DNA of 64,000 nt from Microvirga pakistanensis (GTDB lineage: Bacteria; Pseudomonadota; Alphaproteobacteria; Rhizobiales; Beijerinckiaceae): NCBI RefSeq assembly GCF_004458765.1, contig NZ_SPJX01000296.1, forward strand, positions 61,965-125,964, written 5' to 3'. A program made the translations under genes and the position numbers. The notes beneath the pieces were generated by a model. That model was not told the origin of the DNA. It saw nothing but the letters and a program-made list of their open reading frames with translations, and did not search any database. Below, in pieces: positions 28,244-36,963 of this stretch (position 1 is the first letter of the stretch; every line of letters starts with the position of its first letter).

Positions 28244-28266
28244 GAAGGTCGCCTGAGGCGACCTTC
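28244..28266 (-). terminator. Hairpin terminator of the RND operon
   Basis: A perfect 10-bp stem (GAAGGTCGCC/GGCGACCTTC) with a 3-nt loop, 7 bp after the RND stop codon. The T-tract on the minus strand is short (CTTCTTCG), so termination strength is uncertain. Nothing coding is seen in the rest of 28047-28243. Confidence 0.6.
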
Positions 28267-28273
28267 CACGGGT

Positions 28274-31200
28274 TTAGCTCGTCAGTTCCTTCGCGGGATG
28301 CACATTTGTGGCCGGCCCTGCGCTCGCCAAGTCGGGCTGATGCTGAAGGCGACGGTTCCCCGTCAGTCGGCGAACGAGGACATAGAAGACCGGGGTGAAG
28401 AACAGGCCGAATGCCGTCACGCCGATCATGCCCGAGAAGACGGCCACGCCCATGGCGGCCCGCATCTCGGCGCCCGCCCCCGTCGATACCACCAGCGGCA
28501 CGACACCCATGATGAAGGCGAGCGAGGTCATCAGGATCGGCCGCAGACGCAGGCGGCTCGCCTCGATCGCGGCCTCGACGGGTGTTCGCCCCTCGAACTC
28601 GAGCTCACGGGCGAACTCCACGATCAGGATCGCGTTCTTGGCGGAGAGGCCGACCAGGACGATCAGCCCGATTTGGGTGAACACGTTGTTGTCACCCCCG
28701 ACGAGCCACACGCCCGCCAAAGCCGCGAACAGCGCCAACGGCACGATCAGGATGATGGATACCGGAAGCGCCAGGCTCTCGTATTGCGCCGCGAGAACCA
28801 GGAAGACGAGCAGAATGGCGATCGGGAAGACAAGGACGCCGGAATTGCCTGCCAGGATTTCCTGATAGGTCAACTCGGTCCACTCGGCCCTGAAACCCTT
28901 CGGCAGAGTCTCGCCCGCGATCCGTTCGACTGCCTCCTGTGCTTGGCCCGAAGAGTATCCCGGAGCCGCTTGTCCATTGACGTCGGCCGAGAGGAATCCG
29001 TTGTAACGCATCGCCCGTTCAGGCCCTACGCTCGATTGAATATTCAACAGGGCCGTCAGAGGAACCATCTCGCCCGACCGGGAGCGGACCTTCAGGAAAC
29101 CGATATCGTCCGCGCGGGCCCGGAAGGGGGCATCCGCCTGAACGCGCACCGAGTACGTCCTCCCGAACTTGTTGAAGTCGTTCACGTAGATCGAGCCCAG
29201 ATAGATCTGGAGAGTGCTGAACACGTCGGAAATCGCAACCCCGAGCTGACGCGCTTTGGCACGATCGATGTCGGCATAGAGCTGGGGAACGTTGATCGAA
29301 TAGCTCGAGAACAGTCCCGCGAGCTCAGGCGCTGTTGCGGCCTTGGCCAAAAAGTCCTTCGTGGCCCGGTCAAGCGCCTCGTATCCGAGGCCGGCTTGAT
29401 CTTCGATCTGAAGCTTGAAGCCGCCGATCGTCCCCAGCCCCTGCACCGGCGGGGGAGGAAAGATCGCGGTCACAGCCTCTGTGATGGCGGCGAACTTCTG
29501 ATTCAGCTGCCCGGCGATCGCGCCGGCGCTCAGGCTTGGATCCCGGCGATCCTCGAATGGTGCGAGCGTCAGGAACACGATGCCGGCATTCGAGCTGTTG
29601 GTGAATCCGTTGATCGACAAGCCGGGGAACGCGACCGCATGCTCGACGCCCGGCTGCTTCAGGGCCATGTCGGTCATCTGCCGGATGACGCCCTCCGTCC
29701 TGTCGAGGGTCGCCGCATCCGGCAGCTGAGCAAAGCCCACCAGATACTGCTTGTCCTGCCCCGGGACGAAGCCGCCCGGCACCGCCTTGAACAGGAATCC
29801 CGTCGCGCCGAGCAGGGCCACATACACGAACAGCATCAGGGCCTTCGTCGCGACCGCGCGCCTCACGCCGTGACCGTAGGTTTCGGATCCCCGATGGAAG
29901 ACCGCATTGAAGCGGCGGAACAGCCAGCCGAACAGCGTATCCATGATCCGGGTCAGCCGGTCCTTCGGCGCATGGTGATCGCGAAGAAGAAGGGCCGCCA
30001 AGGCGGGGGACAAGGTCAGCGAATTGATCGCAGAGATCACCGTCGAAATGGCGATGGTGACGGCGAACTGCTTGTAGAACTGTCCCGTCAGGCCGCTGAT
30101 GAACGCAAGCGGGATGAAGACGGCCACCAGCACCAGGGCTATCGCGATGATCGGCCCGGAGACCTCCTGCATGGCCCGGTAGGTTGCCTGCCGGGGATCC
30201 AGCCCCTTTTCGATGTTCCGCTCCACGTTCTCGACGACCACGATCGCGTCGTCGACCACGATACCGATGGCGAGGACGAGTCCGAACAGGCTCAGGGCGT
30301 TGATGGAGAAGCCCAAGAGATGCAGGACCGCGAACGTACCGACGATCGAGACCGGAACGGCCGCGAGAGGAATGATCGACGCCCGCCAAGTCTGCAGGAA
30401 CAGGATCACCACGAGAACCACCAGGAGCACCGCCTCGAGCAGCGTATGGACCACCGCGTCGATCGAGGCACGCACGAACTGGGTCGTGTCGTAGACGATC
30501 TGGAAATCGACACCGTCCGGCATGTTGGCTTTGATGTCGGCCATCTCGGCGCGAACCTTGTCGGCGATCTCGATGGCATTGGACCCAGGCGCCTGGAGGA
30601 TCGGAATGGCGACGGCCGGCTTGTTGTTCAGGAGAGATCTCAAGGCGTAGTCGGCAGCGCCCAGTTCAATGCGGGCGATGTCGCGGAGGCGGGTGATCTC
30701 GCCCTTTTCCCCTGTCCGGACGATGATGTCGCCGAACTGCTCCTCGTCCTGGAGGCGGCCCTGCGCGTTGACCGACAGCTGATGATCGATCTCCGGCAAG
30801 CCCGGCGAGGCGCCGACGACGCCCGCGGCCGCCTGCACGTTCTGGGCGCGGATCTCGTCCACGACGTCGCTCGCGGACAGACCGTGCTCGGCAATCTTCT
30901 GGGGATCGAGCCAAATGCGCATCGAGTAATCGCCCGATCCGAACAATTGGACCTGACCCACGCCCTGGATCCGGGCCAGCCGGTCCTTGACGTTGAGGGC
31001 CGCATAGTTGCGCAGGTAAGTGACATCGTAGCGGCTGTCGGGCGAGAGCAGGTGAACCACCATCATCAGGTCCGGCGAGCTCTTGACGGTGGTGACGCCC
31101 AGACGCCTCACCTCCTCCGGCAGCCGGGGCTCGGCCTGCGAGACACGGTTCTGCACGAGCTGTTGTGCCTTGTCGGGATCGGTGCCGAGGGCGAAGGTCA

Positions 31201-31480
31201 CGGTGAGCGTCAGCACGCCATCCGTGGTCGCCTGGCTGCTCATGTAGAGCATGTCCTCCACCCCATTGACGGCTTCCTCGATGGGGGCGGCCACGGTCTC
31301 GGAGATAACCTTCGGATTTGCGCCCGGGTATTGCGCCCGGACGACCACCTGGGGCGGCACGACCTCGGGATATTCCGAGACCGGCAGGATGCGCAGAGCG
31401 AGCAGCCCGACCACGAAGATCAGCACGGACAGGACCCCGGCAAAGATCGGACGGTCGATGAAGAAGCGGGAGATGTTCAT
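28274..31480 (-). CDS. RND multidrug efflux permease (AcrB/OqxB type)
   Basis: 1068 residues, full length for the HAE-1 family. It begins with F-F-I-D-R-P-I-F-A at the inner-membrane start, has two large periplasmic loops and twelve membrane helices. The proton-relay pair is in I-G-I-V-V-D-D-A-I-V-V-V-E-N, matching AcrB Asp407/Asp408, and the second half has G-L-S-A-K-N-A-I-L-I-V-E. It exchanges protons for hydrophobic drugs or solvents as a trimer. ATG at 31480 is preferred over the longer frame because homologues start at M-N-I-S-x-F. The adaptor gene ends 29 bp upstream. No outer-membrane factor is encoded nearby. Confidence 0.96.
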   Translation of the reverse strand: MNISRFFIDRPIFAGVLSVLIFVVGLLALRILPVSEYPEVVPPQVVVRAQYPGANPKVISETVAAPIEEAVNGVEDMLYMSSQATTDGVLTLTVTFALGTDPDKAQQLVQNRVSQAEPRLPEEVRRLGVTTVKSSPDLMMVVHLLSPDSRYDVTYLRNYAALNVKDRLARIQGVGQVQLFGSGDYSMRIWLDPQKIAEHGLSASDVVDEIRAQNVQAAAGVVGASPGLPEIDHQLSVNAQGRLQDEEQFGDIIVRTGEKGEITRLRDIARIELGAADYALRSLLNNKPAVAIPILQAPGSNAIEIADKVRAEMADIKANMPDGVDFQIVYDTTQFVRASIDAVVHTLLEAVLLVVLVVILFLQTWRASIIPLAAVPVSIVGTFAVLHLLGFSINALSLFGLVLAIGIVVDDAIVVVENVERNIEKGLDPRQATYRAMQEVSGPIIAIALVLVAVFIPLAFISGLTGQFYKQFAVTIAISTVISAINSLTLSPALAALLLRDHHAPKDRLTRIMDTLFGWLFRRFNAVFHRGSETYGHGVRRAVATKALMLFVYVALLGATGFLFKAVPGGFVPGQDKQYLVGFAQLPDAATLDRTEGVIRQMTDMALKQPGVEHAVAFPGLSINGFTNSSNAGIVFLTLAPFEDRRDPSLSAGAIAGQLNQKFAAITEAVTAIFPPPPVQGLGTIGGFKLQIEDQAGLGYEALDRATKDFLAKAATAPELAGLFSSYSINVPQLYADIDRAKARQLGVAISDVFSTLQIYLGSIYVNDFNKFGRTYSVRVQADAPFRARADDIGFLKVRSRSGEMVPLTALLNIQSSVGPERAMRYNGFLSADVNGQAAPGYSSGQAQEAVERIAGETLPKGFRAEWTELTYQEILAGNSGVLVFPIAILLVFLVLAAQYESLALPVSIILIVPLALFAALAGVWLVGGDNNVFTQIGLIVLVGLSAKNAILIVEFARELEFEGRTPVEAAIEASRLRLRPILMTSLAFIMGVVPLVVSTGAGAEMRAAMGVAVFSGMIGVTAFGLFFTPVFYVLVRRLTGNRRLQHQPDLASAGPATNVHPAKELTS

Positions 31481-31509
31481 GGCACTGGCCTCGAGCCTTT
31501 TGCGTGCGG

Positions 31510-32727
31510 TCAATTCGCTGCGGAAGCGGACGAGCTTCCGGTCCGAAGCGTGGCGGATGCCTCGGACTCTTCGGGCTGCGGCGTAATCAGGGCGCCTGGA
31601 CGGACTTTCTGAAGGCCATCGACGACAATTCGCTCGCCCGGGCTGAGCCCGCTGGTGACGATGCGGCCGCCGTCCACAGCAGCCCCGAGCTTGATCTCGC
31701 GATAATTCGCCTTCTGGGCCGGGTCGACGACGAGAACGTACTTCTTGTCCTGGTCGACCCCGATGGCCCGTTCGGGCACGACCACCGCCGGCATCGTCTT
31801 GGCCTGGCCAAGCCGGACACGCGCGAACTGGCCTGGCATCAGGTGGTCGTCGCCGTTGTCGAGCACCGCCCGCACCCGGACCGTGCCGCTGGCACTGTTG
31901 ACCGTATGATCGATGAGCTGCAGCTTTCCGCGCACGATGTCGCCCCCTGGCCCCGAACGCATTTCGACTGGGATGCGCGCGAGATGCTCGCGCCGGTCGC
32001 CTCCCGCCGGCAGCGTCTCGAGCGCCCGTTGTATCGCGCGCTCGTCCGCATCGAAGCTCACGTAGATGGGGTTGGTCGAGACGATCGTCGTCAGGACCGG
32101 TGCGCCGGATCCGCCGTTAACGAGATTGCCGACGGTGACCTCGATTTTCCCCACCCGTCCCGCGATCGGAGCGCGCACCTCCGTGTAGGACAGGTTGAGG
32201 CGCGCAGCCTTGGCGACTGCGTTGGCGGCACCCAGGTTGGCCTCGGCCTCGCGAACGTTGCTCAAGCGCGTGTCTAGATCACGTTGTGCAATGGTCTGGT
32301 TGGCGGTCATTCTCATGCCGCGCTCCAGCTCGCTCCGTGCGAACGCAAGAGTGGCTTCAGCCGCGCGAACCTGGGCGTCCGCCTTCTCGACCTCTGCGAT
32401 GTATGGTGCGGGATCGATGATGAAGAGGAGATCGCCCTTCTTCACCAGTGACCCCTCCCGAAAATGGATCGACTCGATGGCGCCGGGAACCCGGGGACGC
32501 AGCTCCACCCGCTCGACCGCCTCGAAGCGGCCCGAGAACTCCTCCCACAGCAGGACATTCTGACTATCGACGGCGGCAACGGTGGCAGGCGTCGCGGACG
32601 GTGCCGGCGCGGTGCCACTGCCTTGCGTCGCCGTGCTGCCGAGCATCGACCAAAGGGCGACGCCGCTCAGGATCGCGCTCACGGTACCGAAGGAGGTCAG
32701 AGGTCGGATTTTGAAAACATTCATCAT
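31510..32727 (-). CDS. RND periplasmic adaptor (membrane fusion protein)
   Basis: About 405 residues. An N-terminal hydrophobic anchor (about 12-32) without a lipobox Cys is followed by the barrel-sandwich hybrid halves (F-S-G-R-F-E-A-V-E...V-E-L-R-P-R-V-P-G-A-I and L-S-Y-T-E-V-R-A-P-I-A-G-R-V-G), a helical hairpin and the beta-barrel with V-R-A-V-L-D-N. It links the RND pump to an outer-membrane channel. Starts at GTG 32742 or ATG 32727 are possible; neither has a strong ribosome site. It is the first gene of the operon, behind two TetR-type operators. Confidence 0.93.
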   Translation of the reverse strand: MMNVFKIRPLTSFGTVSAILSGVALWSMLGSTATQGSGTAPAPSATPATVAAVDSQNVLLWEEFSGRFEAVERVELRPRVPGAIESIHFREGSLVKKGDLLFIIDPAPYIAEVEKADAQVRAAEATLAFARSELERGMRMTANQTIAQRDLDTRLSNVREAEANLGAANAVAKAARLNLSYTEVRAPIAGRVGKIEVTVGNLVNGGSGAPVLTTIVSTNPIYVSFDADERAIQRALETLPAGGDRREHLARIPVEMRSGPGGDIVRGKLQLIDHTVNSASGTVRVRAVLDNGDDHLMPGQFARVRLGQAKTMPAVVVPERAIGVDQDKKYVLVVDPAQKANYREIKLGAAVDGGRIVTSGLSPGERIVVDGLQKVRPGALITPQPEESEASATLRTGSSSASAAN

Positions 32728-32780
32728 GGTGAGGCCGCTCACTCGAAAGATCGTCTCGCATCCGACAGGTGCCGGATTCT

Positions 32781-32807
32781 TACCAATCGGTATAGTACCG
32801 ATCGGTA
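32781..32807. promoter_or_regulatory. Tandem TetR-type operators of the RND operon
   Basis: TACCAATCGGTA (32781-32792) and the perfect palindrome TACCGATCGGTA (32796-32807) lie with centres 15 bp apart, 54-80 bp upstream of the adaptor gene. Both fit TACC-N4-GGTA, as does the site before the tetR gene at 27384. A further half-site (ATTGGTA) lies near 32843. Binding here would block RNA polymerase. Confidence 0.7.
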
Positions 32808-33141
32808 TGTTTTAAAAGAGCAGCCAAGGCATTTTTATATCGATTGGTAGCAAAAAGAACCACAAGAGCCTGCCGCAGCGGCACCAATGTGTGCTGGCGC
32901 ACGTTCGGCCTCCCCCTTCTTTGTCTCTTGGACACCCCAGCCACGAGCGCGGACCGCAACATGAAAATCCTCATGGCGGAGGCGTGGACCATCCAAAGCT
33001 CAGCGGCGCCGAGGCTTGGCGGCGAGGAGCGGCAACGGGAGGATGAGCCCAGCCGGGCTAGAATCCGACCTAGGCAACCGGCCAGTACCAGGCGGAGGCG
33101 TTTACCAGCAGGATGGACCACCATTCTCAGCGAGGCTCATC
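32808..33141. other. Intergenic region, nothing recognised
   Basis: This 334-bp stretch lies between the divergent RND operon and the HtrA-like gene. It presumably holds the promoter of the latter. No convincing coding frame, repeat or terminator was seen. Confidence 0.5.
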
Positions 33142-34068
33142 ATGTCCCTCCCGTCATCCATCCCCGCCACCCTCAAGGCCATTTCGGACCAGGTTGCTGA
33201 CCTCTGCGATGGAATCGCGCCGAGACTCGTGGCGATCCAGGGGCCTCGGCGCAGGTCATCGACTGGGATCATCTGGCGTTCCGGGCTTATCGTCACCGCC
33301 CAGGAAACATTGGAAGCGGACGATGACATTCGGATCACGCGCCCGGACGGGAACCAAGTCTCCGCAAGTCTCCTCGGTCGCGATCCCAGCACGGACATCG
33401 CCCTCCTGCGGACCGAGGAGCAGCCCGTTCCCCCTATTCCCTTCGCAGACCCATCCGGGCTCCGCGTCGGGCATCTTGTGCTTGCGGCCGGCCGCCAACC
33501 CGAGGGGGTGTGCGCCGCCCTTGGTATCGTGGCCCTTGCAGGGGGCCCCTGGAGGAGCCTGCGCGGAGGTCACATCGCCCGCAGGCTCCATCTGGATCTG
33601 AGGCTCGATGCCCGCTCGGAAGGAGGAGCCGCTCTCGACAGCGATGGAAAGATCATCGGGATGACCGTGCTCGGCCCCCGAGGGCGCGTGCTCGTCATCC
33701 CGTCTGAGACGATAGAACACGTGGCACAGCAACTGCTCGCCCATGGCCGGATCGCCCGGGGCTATCTGGGGCTCGGACTCCAGCCTGTGAGGATCGATCA
33801 AACGATCGCCGACGCGGCGGGGCTTGCGGAGCCCAAGGGACTTATCGTCATCAATGTGGATCCCGAAGGCCCCGGGCAGAGAGCCGGGATCAAGCAAGGC
33901 GATGTTCTCATCCGATGGGAGGCCGCCCCCCTGCATTCCGTCCGTCGCGTTTACACGCTCCTTGGACCCGAGAGCGTCGGACAGCCCATCACCCTCGGAT
34001 TGCTGCGAGCAGGGAGGCAAATATCCCTTACCATTGAGATCGCAGAGCGTTCTCACCCTCAAGAGTGA
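33142..34068 (+). CDS. HtrA-like trypsin-fold/PDZ protein without catalytic His and Ser
   Basis: 308 residues: a trypsin-like (S1C) domain about 20-200 and a PDZ domain about 207-300 (G-Y-L-G-L-G-L-Q-P-V, then G-L-I-V-I-N-V-D and A-G-I-K-Q-G-D-V-L). The fold markers are present, but the T-N-x-H-V motif reads V-T-A-Q-E-T, so the His position is Glu55. The Ser loop reads R-S-E-G-G-A-A-L in place of G-N-S-G-G-P, so Ser is Glu160. Asp85 in S-T-D-I-A-L-L-R is kept. No signal peptide is seen, so it is probably a cytoplasmic, non-proteolytic binding protein. The LuxR-type gene follows after 6 bp. Confidence 0.85.
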   Translation: MSLPSSIPATLKAISDQVADLCDGIAPRLVAIQGPRRRSSTGIIWRSGLIVTAQETLEADDDIRITRPDGNQVSASLLGRDPSTDIALLRTEEQPVPPIPFADPSGLRVGHLVLAAGRQPEGVCAALGIVALAGGPWRSLRGGHIARRLHLDLRLDARSEGGAALDSDGKIIGMTVLGPRGRVLVIPSETIEHVAQQLLAHGRIARGYLGLGLQPVRIDQTIADAAGLAEPKGLIVINVDPEGPGQRAGIKQGDVLIRWEAAPLHSVRRVYTLLGPESVGQPITLGLLRAGRQISLTIEIAERSHPQE

Positions 34069-34074
34069 AGCCCC

Positions 34075-34617
34075 GTGCGACGCATCGCGCTCCAGATCGA
34101 CGATCCAGACCTGCTCGACCACGTCAGCACGATGTTGGCCGGCGAGCCCGACAGGATTGCTCTCGACCCGAGGGAGCCCGATGTGGTGATCGCCGACCAT
34201 CTGCATGCTTGCGCCGAAGGGGTCATCATCGTTCTCGAAGAGCCCTCGAATGCGCTTGAAATCCTGGAGGCCGGAGCCAGCGGAGTGCTGCCCCGAAATG
34301 CCACCGTCTCGGATCTGCTGCTGGCCATCGATGCCGTCTTGCACGGTTTTGCGATCCTGCCGCGTGCTGTCCAGTGGCCGGACAGCACGCCTCATCAGCC
34401 CTCTCCTTCCCTCCGCAATCACGTGCTCACGGCCCGGGAACTCGAGGTCCTCCGGTTGCTGGCGGAGGGGGCCTCCAACAAGCTGATTGCCCGAACGCTC
34501 GGGATCTCGTTCCACACCGCCAAGTTCCATGTGGCTTCCATCGCAGCAAAGCTCGATGCCACGGGCCGGACGGATGCGGTCGCGCAGGCCGTGCGCCTCG
34601 GCCTCATAATGTTGTGA
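34075..34617 (+). CDS. LuxR-type response regulator with degenerate receiver
   Basis: 180 residues starting at GTG 34075, 6 bp after the HtrA-like gene, so the two are likely co-translated. Residues 1-105 look like a shortened receiver: D-V-V-I-A-D-H at the usual phosphorylation strand and G-A-S-G-V-L-P-R-N-A in place of the conserved Lys loop. Residues 120-178 are a LuxR helix-turn-helix: L-T-A-R-E-L-E-V-L-R-L-L-A-E-G, then S-F-H-T-A-K-F-H-V-A-S-I. With its key acidic and Lys residues altered, it may be controlled by binding to its HtrA-like partner rather than by phosphorylation. Targets unknown. Confidence 0.85.
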   Translation: MRRIALQIDDPDLLDHVSTMLAGEPDRIALDPREPDVVIADHLHACAEGVIIVLEEPSNALEILEAGASGVLPRNATVSDLLLAIDAVLHGFAILPRAVQWPDSTPHQPSPSLRNHVLTARELEVLRLLAEGASNKLIARTLGISFHTAKFHVASIAAKLDATGRTDAVAQAVRLGLIML

Positions 34618-34737
34618 GCTTGGATCGGCCCACATTCAGCATCCTCACCCCGTCACCGACCGAAGTAACATCCGCCAATTCAGCCGTTCTGAGCATTCGC
34701 GACGAGGCGGATTCCATTTCCGCATTCGCCAAGGATC

Positions 34738-34764
34738 GAGAGCCCGAGTCCCAGCCGGGCTCTC
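34738..34764. terminator. Hairpin between convergent genes
   Basis: A perfect 9-bp stem (GAGAGCCCG/CGGGCTCTC) with a 9-nt loop, followed by TTC. It lies between the end of the LuxR-type gene and the end of the luxI operon and could terminate transcription from either side. Confidence 0.6.
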
Positions 34765-34809
34765 TTCGACCTCGCGAACGATGCAGCGGCTCTAGAGTGG
34801 GAACTCGCT

Positions 34810-35031
34810 TTAATCCTTCACTGCCGCACAATGTCCACACGACCTCTGCGGTTCGTCACCCCAGCCGATTTCACCTGGTAATCCGGAGACCGCGTCTATC
34901 GCCTCCTTCAGTCCCGGCACCGCCTGGATCTGTTCCTGGCTGAACTTCTGAAGAATGGCCCGTCCAAGCGCCCAGAACTGCAGGATCATCAGTTCCTCTT
35001 TCAGGCCGAGCTCTGCCTTCGCTTTGCCCAT
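34810..35031 (-). CDS. Small protein directly downstream of luxI
   Basis: 73 residues from ATG 35031, 2 bp after the luxI stop, so it must be co-transcribed and probably translationally coupled. The sequence is helical (L-K-E-E-L-M-I-L-Q-F-W-A-L-G-R-A-I-L, then G-L-K-E-A-I-D-A-V) and ends with a C-G-H-C motif. No family is recognised. Its position suggests a role in signal synthesis, regulator control or a quorum-regulated trait. It contains no signal peptide or membrane helix. Confidence 0.7.
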   Translation of the reverse strand: MGKAKAELGLKEELMILQFWALGRAILQKFSQEQIQAVPGLKEAIDAVSGLPGEIGWGDEPQRSCGHCAAVKD

Positions 35032-35033
35032 GG

Positions 35034-35666
35034 CTATCCCGCAAGACGCTGCACGGGCCTCCACGGCTCTGCGAGGACACGCTGCGACTTGCCACGCATT
35101 TCCTGAAGTCGTACGAGGGTCCGATGATCAAAGGAGGCGGTGACTGCGACGACATCCTCATCTCCGATCCGTTGGGGCAGCCCGAGCGGAATCGTGCGGA
35201 AATGGAGCTGGACCAGGCGCAGCAGCCACAGTGGGTTCATTTGAATGATGATCGAGCTTACCCCATTCTCGAGGCCCCATTCGACAATGCCGGAGAGAAG
35301 GGCGTTTGCCACCGGGCTCAGCGTGCGCCCACGCTCACGATGCGCCGGCTCGACACAGTACCGCGTCCACTCCCAAATGTGCTCGCCGACAGGACGCTCG
35401 TCCTCACAAAGCTGAGGCAAAACATCAGACAATAAATGCGGGCGCGTGGACGGCAGCATGCGCTGATAGCCCAGCACCTTGCTCCCTTCGATATAAAGCA
35501 TGTGCACAGCATGCTCGTTGTCGAATTGGTCGATTTCCCGGCCATCCGACCTGGCGAGGTCAGTCCAATTCTTCTCTTCCACGAAGACGCGGTGCCGCAG
35601 ACGATAGGCCTGATCCATTTCGCCGCGGAACAGGTGCTGGTTTTCTGGCGTAACGATGTGAATCAT
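35034..35666 (-). CDS. LuxI-family acyl-homoserine-lactone synthase
   Basis: 210 residues. All residues typical of LuxI enzymes are visible: R and F in R-L-R-H-R-V-F-V, W in E-K-N-W, two Asp in E-I-D-Q-F-D, R in G-Y-Q-R-M-L-P-S-T-R-P, and E/R in W-E-W-T-R-Y. The enzyme couples S-adenosylmethionine with an acyl-ACP or acyl-CoA to make the diffusible signal. The acyl chain cannot be predicted. ATG at 35666 follows AAGGGGG. A lux-box-like element lies about 57 bp upstream, between it and luxR. Confidence 0.96.
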   Translation of the reverse strand: MIHIVTPENQHLFRGEMDQAYRLRHRVFVEEKNWTDLARSDGREIDQFDNEHAVHMLYIEGSKVLGYQRMLPSTRPHLLSDVLPQLCEDERPVGEHIWEWTRYCVEPAHRERGRTLSPVANALLSGIVEWGLENGVSSIIIQMNPLWLLRLVQLHFRTIPLGLPQRIGDEDVVAVTASFDHRTLVRLQEMRGKSQRVLAEPWRPVQRLAG

Positions 35667-35722
35667 GTAGCCCCCTTGCTGTTTGGGTGCTGACATTTAG
35701 CCCGCGCAGTGGAGGCATATAA

Positions 35723-35738
35723 GTACGCGATACCGTAC
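35723..35738. promoter_or_regulatory. Lux-box-like inverted repeat upstream of luxI
   Basis: GTACGCGATACCGTAC has perfect 5-bp arms (GTACG/CGTAC) and a 6-bp core, located 57-72 bp upstream of the luxI start and just after the luxR stop. Position and size fit a LuxR binding site giving positive feedback on luxI. Confidence 0.6.
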
Positions 35739-35741
35739 CAT

Positions 35742-36473
35742 TCATTTGATGAGTTGCAGGCGCAATGCTTCCGCTACGGCATGGGCGCGAGTTCTGGTTC
35801 CGAGCTTCTCACGGGCCGAGCGCATATGTTTATCAACCCCGTGCTCCGAGATCCCCATTTGCTCGCCAATCTCCCACTCGGTTTTGCCCTCTGCTGCCCA
35901 TTGGAGAGCTTCACGCTCTCGAGGCGTTAATTTAATAGTGGTGGCTTGCTCCTTCTCGCGAAGAAGGATTGAGCGTCCGAAAGCGTAAGTTGCCAAAAGC
36001 GTGAGAACGCCGCGTTCTTCCGGAGAAACCTCCAGCTGCTCACCAGCAATGGAGAAACCAGCAATATCGCCGTCAAGGGTGGCGAGAGGGATTGTGAAAC
36101 CTTGCTTCAGCTTGAAATCGCCAGCCTCATCCATGACGCGACGGGCTGTCATGTCGGAGCGGTAGAGAGGCTCGATCTCGCTCCAGAGGAATGAAAAGCT
36201 ACTTCTCCTCACGGTTGTGATGGCGGGATCACGAAAGATGTAGCCATGAGAGAAGTAGCGTCGACTCCACTCTTGCGGCCAATGATCCAGCACAACACCC
36301 GAGACTTGCTGTTGCCTTCCCACCCCTGGACGCGGGATGATACCGGCCAGGACGTACTCCGCACCAAATTGTTTGGCGGATGAAAGCAGCATTCCACAGA
36401 CCTCGGCAGGGTTCCTTGCCCCCTCCAGGTTGCGGATAAACTCGACTGTTTTTTCGAAGCTCTTCCGTGACAT
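35742..36473 (-). CDS. LuxR-family autoinducer-binding transcriptional regulator
   Basis: 243 residues. Residues about 15-165 are the autoinducer-binding domain with the conserved W and Y in W-S-R-R-Y-F-S-H-G-Y and Asp in F-R-D-P-A-I, which contact the lactone. Residues 176-240 are the LuxR helix-turn-helix: L-T-P-R-E-R-E-A-L-Q-W-A-A-E-G-K-T, then H-G-V-D-K-H-M. It binds DNA as a dimer in response to the LuxI product. ATG at 36473 begins the first helix of the ligand domain. It lies upstream of luxI on the same strand, the usual autoinduction layout. Confidence 0.95.
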   Translation of the reverse strand: MSRKSFEKTVEFIRNLEGARNPAEVCGMLLSSAKQFGAEYVLAGIIPRPGVGRQQQVSGVVLDHWPQEWSRRYFSHGYIFRDPAITTVRRSSFSFLWSEIEPLYRSDMTARRVMDEAGDFKLKQGFTIPLATLDGDIAGFSIAGEQLEVSPEERGVLTLLATYAFGRSILLREKEQATTIKLTPREREALQWAAEGKTEWEIGEQMGISEHGVDKHMRSAREKLGTRTRAHAVAEALRLQLIK

Positions 36474-36963
36474 GTTCCACCCTGATAGGAACATAATTAC
36501 AATAATTCGGGCGTCAATCTAACCAGTTGAAGACCAGAAATGCTGCTCTTCGGCGCAGAATTCTCAACGTATGGTTGCAACTCTCTGGGCAGATTTCGCG
36601 CCACTTGGAAGGGCAAGGATAGATGCTTGAACGGTTCGCGTGACCGGCATCATGGCGAGCAGCGGCCGATCCCGCCAAAGCTGGGAACATTGGCGAATCG
36701 TGACGATGCGCAGGGCAGACCGTCGCAGAGATGCAAGCTGCCGCTGACGCAACCACTGCAATCCGCGCCTGACCGCCTCACGGCCGCCGAGCTCCTTCGT
36801 CGCAGAGATTGTCGCGAAAGCATCCGGCGCTGTGTGCGCATCGCGTCGGAGGAACAATGCCCGGTCGTAAATGTGGAATTGACCAGTCTCCCGAGTCAGC
36901 GACCTGCGCGGAAACAGGTTGGGTCCCTGAATTCCCCAGAAACAGGGTCTGCCGACCGCGGCG
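36474..36963. other. 490-bp intergenic region upstream of luxR
   Basis: The first 60 bp are AT-rich and likely hold the luxR promoter. The rest is GC-rich with open frames on both strands, but none has a recognisable protein pattern, start site or codon bias that I would trust. No terminator was found for the ABC permease gene ending at 36964. Confidence 0.4.

Noticed and set aside
28190..31612. Long plus-strand open frame opposite the RND permease
   Set aside because: Composition is Arg/His/Asp-rich, typical of antisense frames; the minus strand encodes a complete RND pump.
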